Shown here piece after piece: positions 5,935 through 7,845 of a DNA stretch of 7,845 bases. Source of the DNA: CAVWDI01 sp046259385 (GTDB lineage: Bacteria > Chloroflexota > Anaerolineae > Anaerolineales > UBA4823); assembly GCA_046259385.1 (NCBI GenBank), contig JBJYWI010000217.1:1-7845 (forward strand), read 5' to 3'. The translations under genes and the position numbers were made by a program. Each line of letters opens with the position of its first letter. Position 1 is the stretch's first letter. Under the pieces are notes generated by a model. It ran no database searches. It had not been told where the DNA came from and worked only from the letters and a program-made list of their open reading frames with translations.

Positions 5935-6729
5935 TTATATAGCCACCTCAGCCTTTATGTGCGGATGAGCTTTGTAATTATGCAAACGGAAATCTTCGTA
6001 TTTGAAGTCAAAAATCGATGTAACATCGGGATTTATTTCCATCCTGGGAAGAGGGTATGGCTTTCGAGTGAGCTGTAATTTCGCTTGCTCCCTATGATTT
6101 TTATACAGGTGAACATCCCCAAATGTATGGATAAACTCTCCGACCTGGAGGCCACAAACCTGAGCGACCATCATTGTTAACAGGGAGTATGAAGCGATAT
6201 TGAAAGGAACACCAAGAAAAATATCAGCTGAACGCTGGTAAAGCTGGCATGAAAGAGTATGACCAACAACATAGAATTGGAATAGAGCATGACAAGGAGA
6301 CAAAGCCATTTTATCCAGTTCGGAAACATTCCAGGCGCTGACAATTATCCTACGTGAGTGGGGATTTTCAACGATTTCCCGTAATACGTATGAAATCTGA
6401 TCTATAGGTTTTTCATCGTTAGACATCCAGGCTCGCCACTGCCTGCCATACACAGGGCCCAAATCACCATTCTCATCTGCCCATTCATCCCAAATACGCA
6501 CATCATTATCATTGAGATATTTTATATTTGTATCTCCTTTTAGAAACCAGAGCAGTTCATAAATTACAGATTTCAGGTGTATTTTTTTAGTAGTCAGCAA
6601 TGGAAAACCATCATTCAAGTTGATTCGCATCTGGTAACCAAATACTGACCATGTGCCAACACCTGTTCTATCACTCTTTTCCACACCATTAACCAAAATA
6701 TGCTCAAGGAGGTTTAGGTATTGCTTCAT
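5935..6729 (-). CDS. thyA: Thymidylate synthase
   Basis: Complete 264-residue ThyA, the same length as the classic bacterial enzyme. It methylates dUMP to dTMP in the cytoplasm, with methylenetetrahydrofolate as donor of both carbon and electrons. The phosphate-binding arginine is R21 in KSDRTGVGTWS. LLTTKKIHLKSVIYELLWFL (45-64) and the conserved WDEWADENGDLGPVYGRQWR region follow. The nucleophile is C146 in LSPCHALFQFYV, then QRSADIFLGVPFNIASY (165-181) and the C-terminal AHPHIKAEVAI. All key motifs are intact. The ATG lies 7 nt past the ribF stop codon. The nearest Shine-Dalgarno (GGAGG, 6744-6748) is inside the end of ribF, 14 nt away, a rather long spacing. The two genes are therefore probably cotranscribed and perhaps translationally coupled. 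No dihydrofolate reductase gene, the common partner of thyA, is in the window. Confidence 0.98.
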   Translation of the reverse strand: MKQYLNLLEHILVNGVEKSDRTGVGTWSVFGYQMRINLNDGFPLLTTKKIHLKSVIYELLWFLKGDTNIKYLNDNDVRIWDEWADENGDLGPVYGRQWRAWMSNDEKPIDQISYVLREIVENPHSRRIIVSAWNVSELDKMALSPCHALFQFYVVGHTLSCQLYQRSADIFLGVPFNIASYSLLTMMVAQVCGLQVGEFIHTFGDVHLYKNHREQAKLQLTRKPYPLPRMEINPDVTSIFDFKYEDFRLHNYKAHPHIKAEVAI

Positions 6730-6736
6730 TATCTTT

Positions 6737-7678
6737 TTAGTATCCTCCTTCTCGCTCTATCTTTAAAATTTCTTTGGTACTTTCAATATCACAAAGTATT
6801 TGTTCAATCAATTTCTGCACATCTTTAAACCGGATTTCTTCTCTTAATCTCTTGAGAAATTGAATTCGGAGTTTTTTACCGTATAAATCCCTATCGAAAT
6901 TCAATATATGGGTTTCAACCCTTGTCGCGAGTGAATCACTGTCAAACGTTGGTCTGACCCCAATATTAGTTACAGCGCCAAAAGAACTCCCTTCCAACAA
7001 AACTCTGCAGGCATATACGCCAACCTTTGGTAATAATTTTTCCTCCCAAACATCGACATTTGCGGTTGGTATCCCTAAAAGCCTGCCTCTACCATCACCA
7101 GGGATAACTACTCCATCTACCTGGTAAGGATGTCCCAATAACTCGTGTGAATACGCGACATCTCCGCTTAATAGTGCATTGCGTATCATACTTGAGGAAA
7201 TCACCAACCCATTAAAGCTTTTTGGACTAACTACATTAACCGAATATCCAAGATCATTTCCAATCTTTTCCAGTAATTCAATGTTTCCCTCCCTATCTCT
7301 TCCCAAAGCAAAATCAACCCCAATATTTAGGCACTTCATTTTCAAGTGATCATGCAATTTTCTCATGTAGGCAACAGCTGATGTTTTAGAAAATTTTTCA
7401 TCAAACAACTGGGTAATTACATAATCTACCCCCAAATCACTTAACAACTCTGCTCTTTCTTCAGGGGATGTCAAATAGAACTGGCCGCTGATACCATAAA
7501 GCACCTTTTTCGGATGAGGGAAAAATGTCACCACAACCGAAGGTGACCCGGCGCTTGTTGCTCCGGTCACCAAATTACGTATTATGGATTGATGCCCTAA
7601 ATGAACTCCATCAAATATACCTATGGCAATCCAGGATTCTTCTAAAAATAAATCTGATATTGACTGGAAATGCTGCAT
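6737..7678 (-). CDS. ribF: Bifunctional riboflavin kinase / FAD synthetase
   Basis: Complete 313-residue RibF. It phosphorylates riboflavin to FMN and adenylylates FMN to FAD. The N-terminal FMN adenylyltransferase domain (about 1-180) has GIFDGVHLGHQ (20-30), TFFPHP (51-56), GVDFALGRDREGN (120-132) and ISSSMIRNALLSGD (160-173). The C-terminal riboflavin kinase domain (about 183-310) has GDGRGRLLGIPTAN (194-207), GVYACRV, TNIGVRPTF and the catalytic-glutamate segment RVETHIL (E255), followed by FDRDLYG. The ATG at 7676-7678 is the only sensible start: a more upstream in-frame ATG (7688-7690) is followed by TAA after one codon. No clear Shine-Dalgarno is seen. A candidate promoter lies about 67-96 bp upstream. 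The gene follows a truB-like 3' end, the frequent truB-ribF order in bacteria, and leads directly into thyA. Confidence 0.97.
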   Translation of the reverse strand: MQHFQSISDLFLEESWIAIGIFDGVHLGHQSIIRNLVTGATSAGSPSVVVTFFPHPKKVLYGISGQFYLTSPEERAELLSDLGVDYVITQLFDEKFSKTSAVAYMRKLHDHLKMKCLNIGVDFALGRDREGNIELLEKIGNDLGYSVNVVSPKSFNGLVISSSMIRNALLSGDVAYSHELLGHPYQVDGVVIPGDGRGRLLGIPTANVDVWEEKLLPKVGVYACRVLLEGSSFGAVTNIGVRPTFDSDSLATRVETHILNFDRDLYGKKLRIQFLKRLREEIRFKDVQKLIEQILCDIESTKEILKIEREGGY

Positions 7679-7744
7679 TGATTATTGCATCGATTATTAC
7701 TTATTAACACAAATTGAGCTGATCACTGCTGGAAACCATTCTTT

Positions 7745-7774
7745 ATTATAAAAACCAATAATTGTTTACATCAA
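7745..7774 (-). promoter_or_regulatory. Candidate sigma-70 promoter for ribF-thyA
   Basis: The minus strand has a perfect TATAAT (7745-7750) and, 18 bp upstream, TTGATG (7769-7774, four of six matches to TTGACA). The -35 overlaps the stop codon of the upstream gene. Transcription would start near 7738, giving a leader of about 60 nt for ribF. The AT-rich surroundings make a chance match possible. Confidence 0.45.
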
Positions 7775-7845
7775 GTTTGGTGAAAGACCTTCCGAGGTTG
7801 CCATTCTTGGGTATCTTCATCAACTTCCATGATTGCGATAAGATC
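7771..7845 (-). CDS. 3' end of a gene, probably tRNA pseudouridine(55) synthase TruB
   Basis: The minus strand is open from the window edge to TGA at 7771-7773, giving 24 C-terminal residues that begin DLIAIMEVDEDT and end WQPRKVFHQT. The pattern of a small hydrophobic strand (LIAIME), an acidic turn, and then W-x-P-x-KVF resembles the C-terminus of TruB proteins, and truB is the usual upstream neighbour of ribF. TruB makes pseudouridine 55 in the T-loop of tRNA. The fragment is too short to prove the family, and no active-site residues are in view. Confidence 0.55.
   Translation of the reverse strand, partial: DLIAIMEVDEDTQEWQPRKVFHQT

Noticed and set aside
5453..5968. Overlapping plus-strand open frames across the T-box region and thyA end
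   Set aside because: They run antisense through the structured leader, and their translations lack protein-like features.
1..7845. CRISPR arrays, tRNA/rRNA genes, insertion sequences or phage attachment sites
   Set aside because: I saw no spaced direct repeats, transposase frames, tRNA cloverleaf or terminal inverted repeats anywhere in the window.

Overview
The window is bacterial, with moderately low GC (about 40-45% in most hand-counted samples). Coding is dense, and the genes form two convergent blocks that meet near 2.6-2.8 kb. A class-I T-box riboswitch, stand-alone TrpB2-type tryptophan synthase and a two-component (E1 alpha/beta style) pyruvate dehydrogenase together suggest Chloroflexota (Anaerolineae-like) or a Bacillota relative. 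I favour Chloroflexota, but this rests on protein flavour and I could not test it.

Plus-strand block (1-2601): the 3' part of a 2-oxoacid (pyruvate) dehydrogenase E1 beta gene, a complete lipoyl-bearing E2 acyltransferase gene joined to it by a TAATG overlap, and a 196-residue protein of unknown function 26 nt further on. No E3 (dihydrolipoamide dehydrogenase) gene is in view. The stretch 2602-2794 has no convincing gene and holds only weak terminator-like structures.

Minus-strand block (read from 7845 down to 2795): the last 24 codons of a gene that looks like truB, then ribF (FAD synthetase), thyA (thymidylate synthase), a leader of about 520 nt with a textbook sigma-70 promoter and a tryptophan-specific T-box riboswitch, trpB2 (tryptophan synthase beta-like), and a gene of the NAD/NADP octopine/nopaline dehydrogenase family. 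ribF and thyA are 7 nt apart and surely cotranscribed. trpB2 gets its own promoter and is switched on when tRNA-Trp is uncharged. The T-box specifier reads UGG, and the acceptor-binding bases (UGGC) fit the G discriminator of bacterial tRNA-Trp.

The most interesting part is the T-box-trpB2-opine dehydrogenase-like segment. It has a tryptophan-starvation switch, no trpA next to trpB2, and a second terminator-like hairpin with a U6 tract upstream of the T-box antiterminator. An 11-bp perfect inverted repeat embracing a possible promoter lies before the dehydrogenase gene. trpB2 is also clearly richer in GC than its neighbours.
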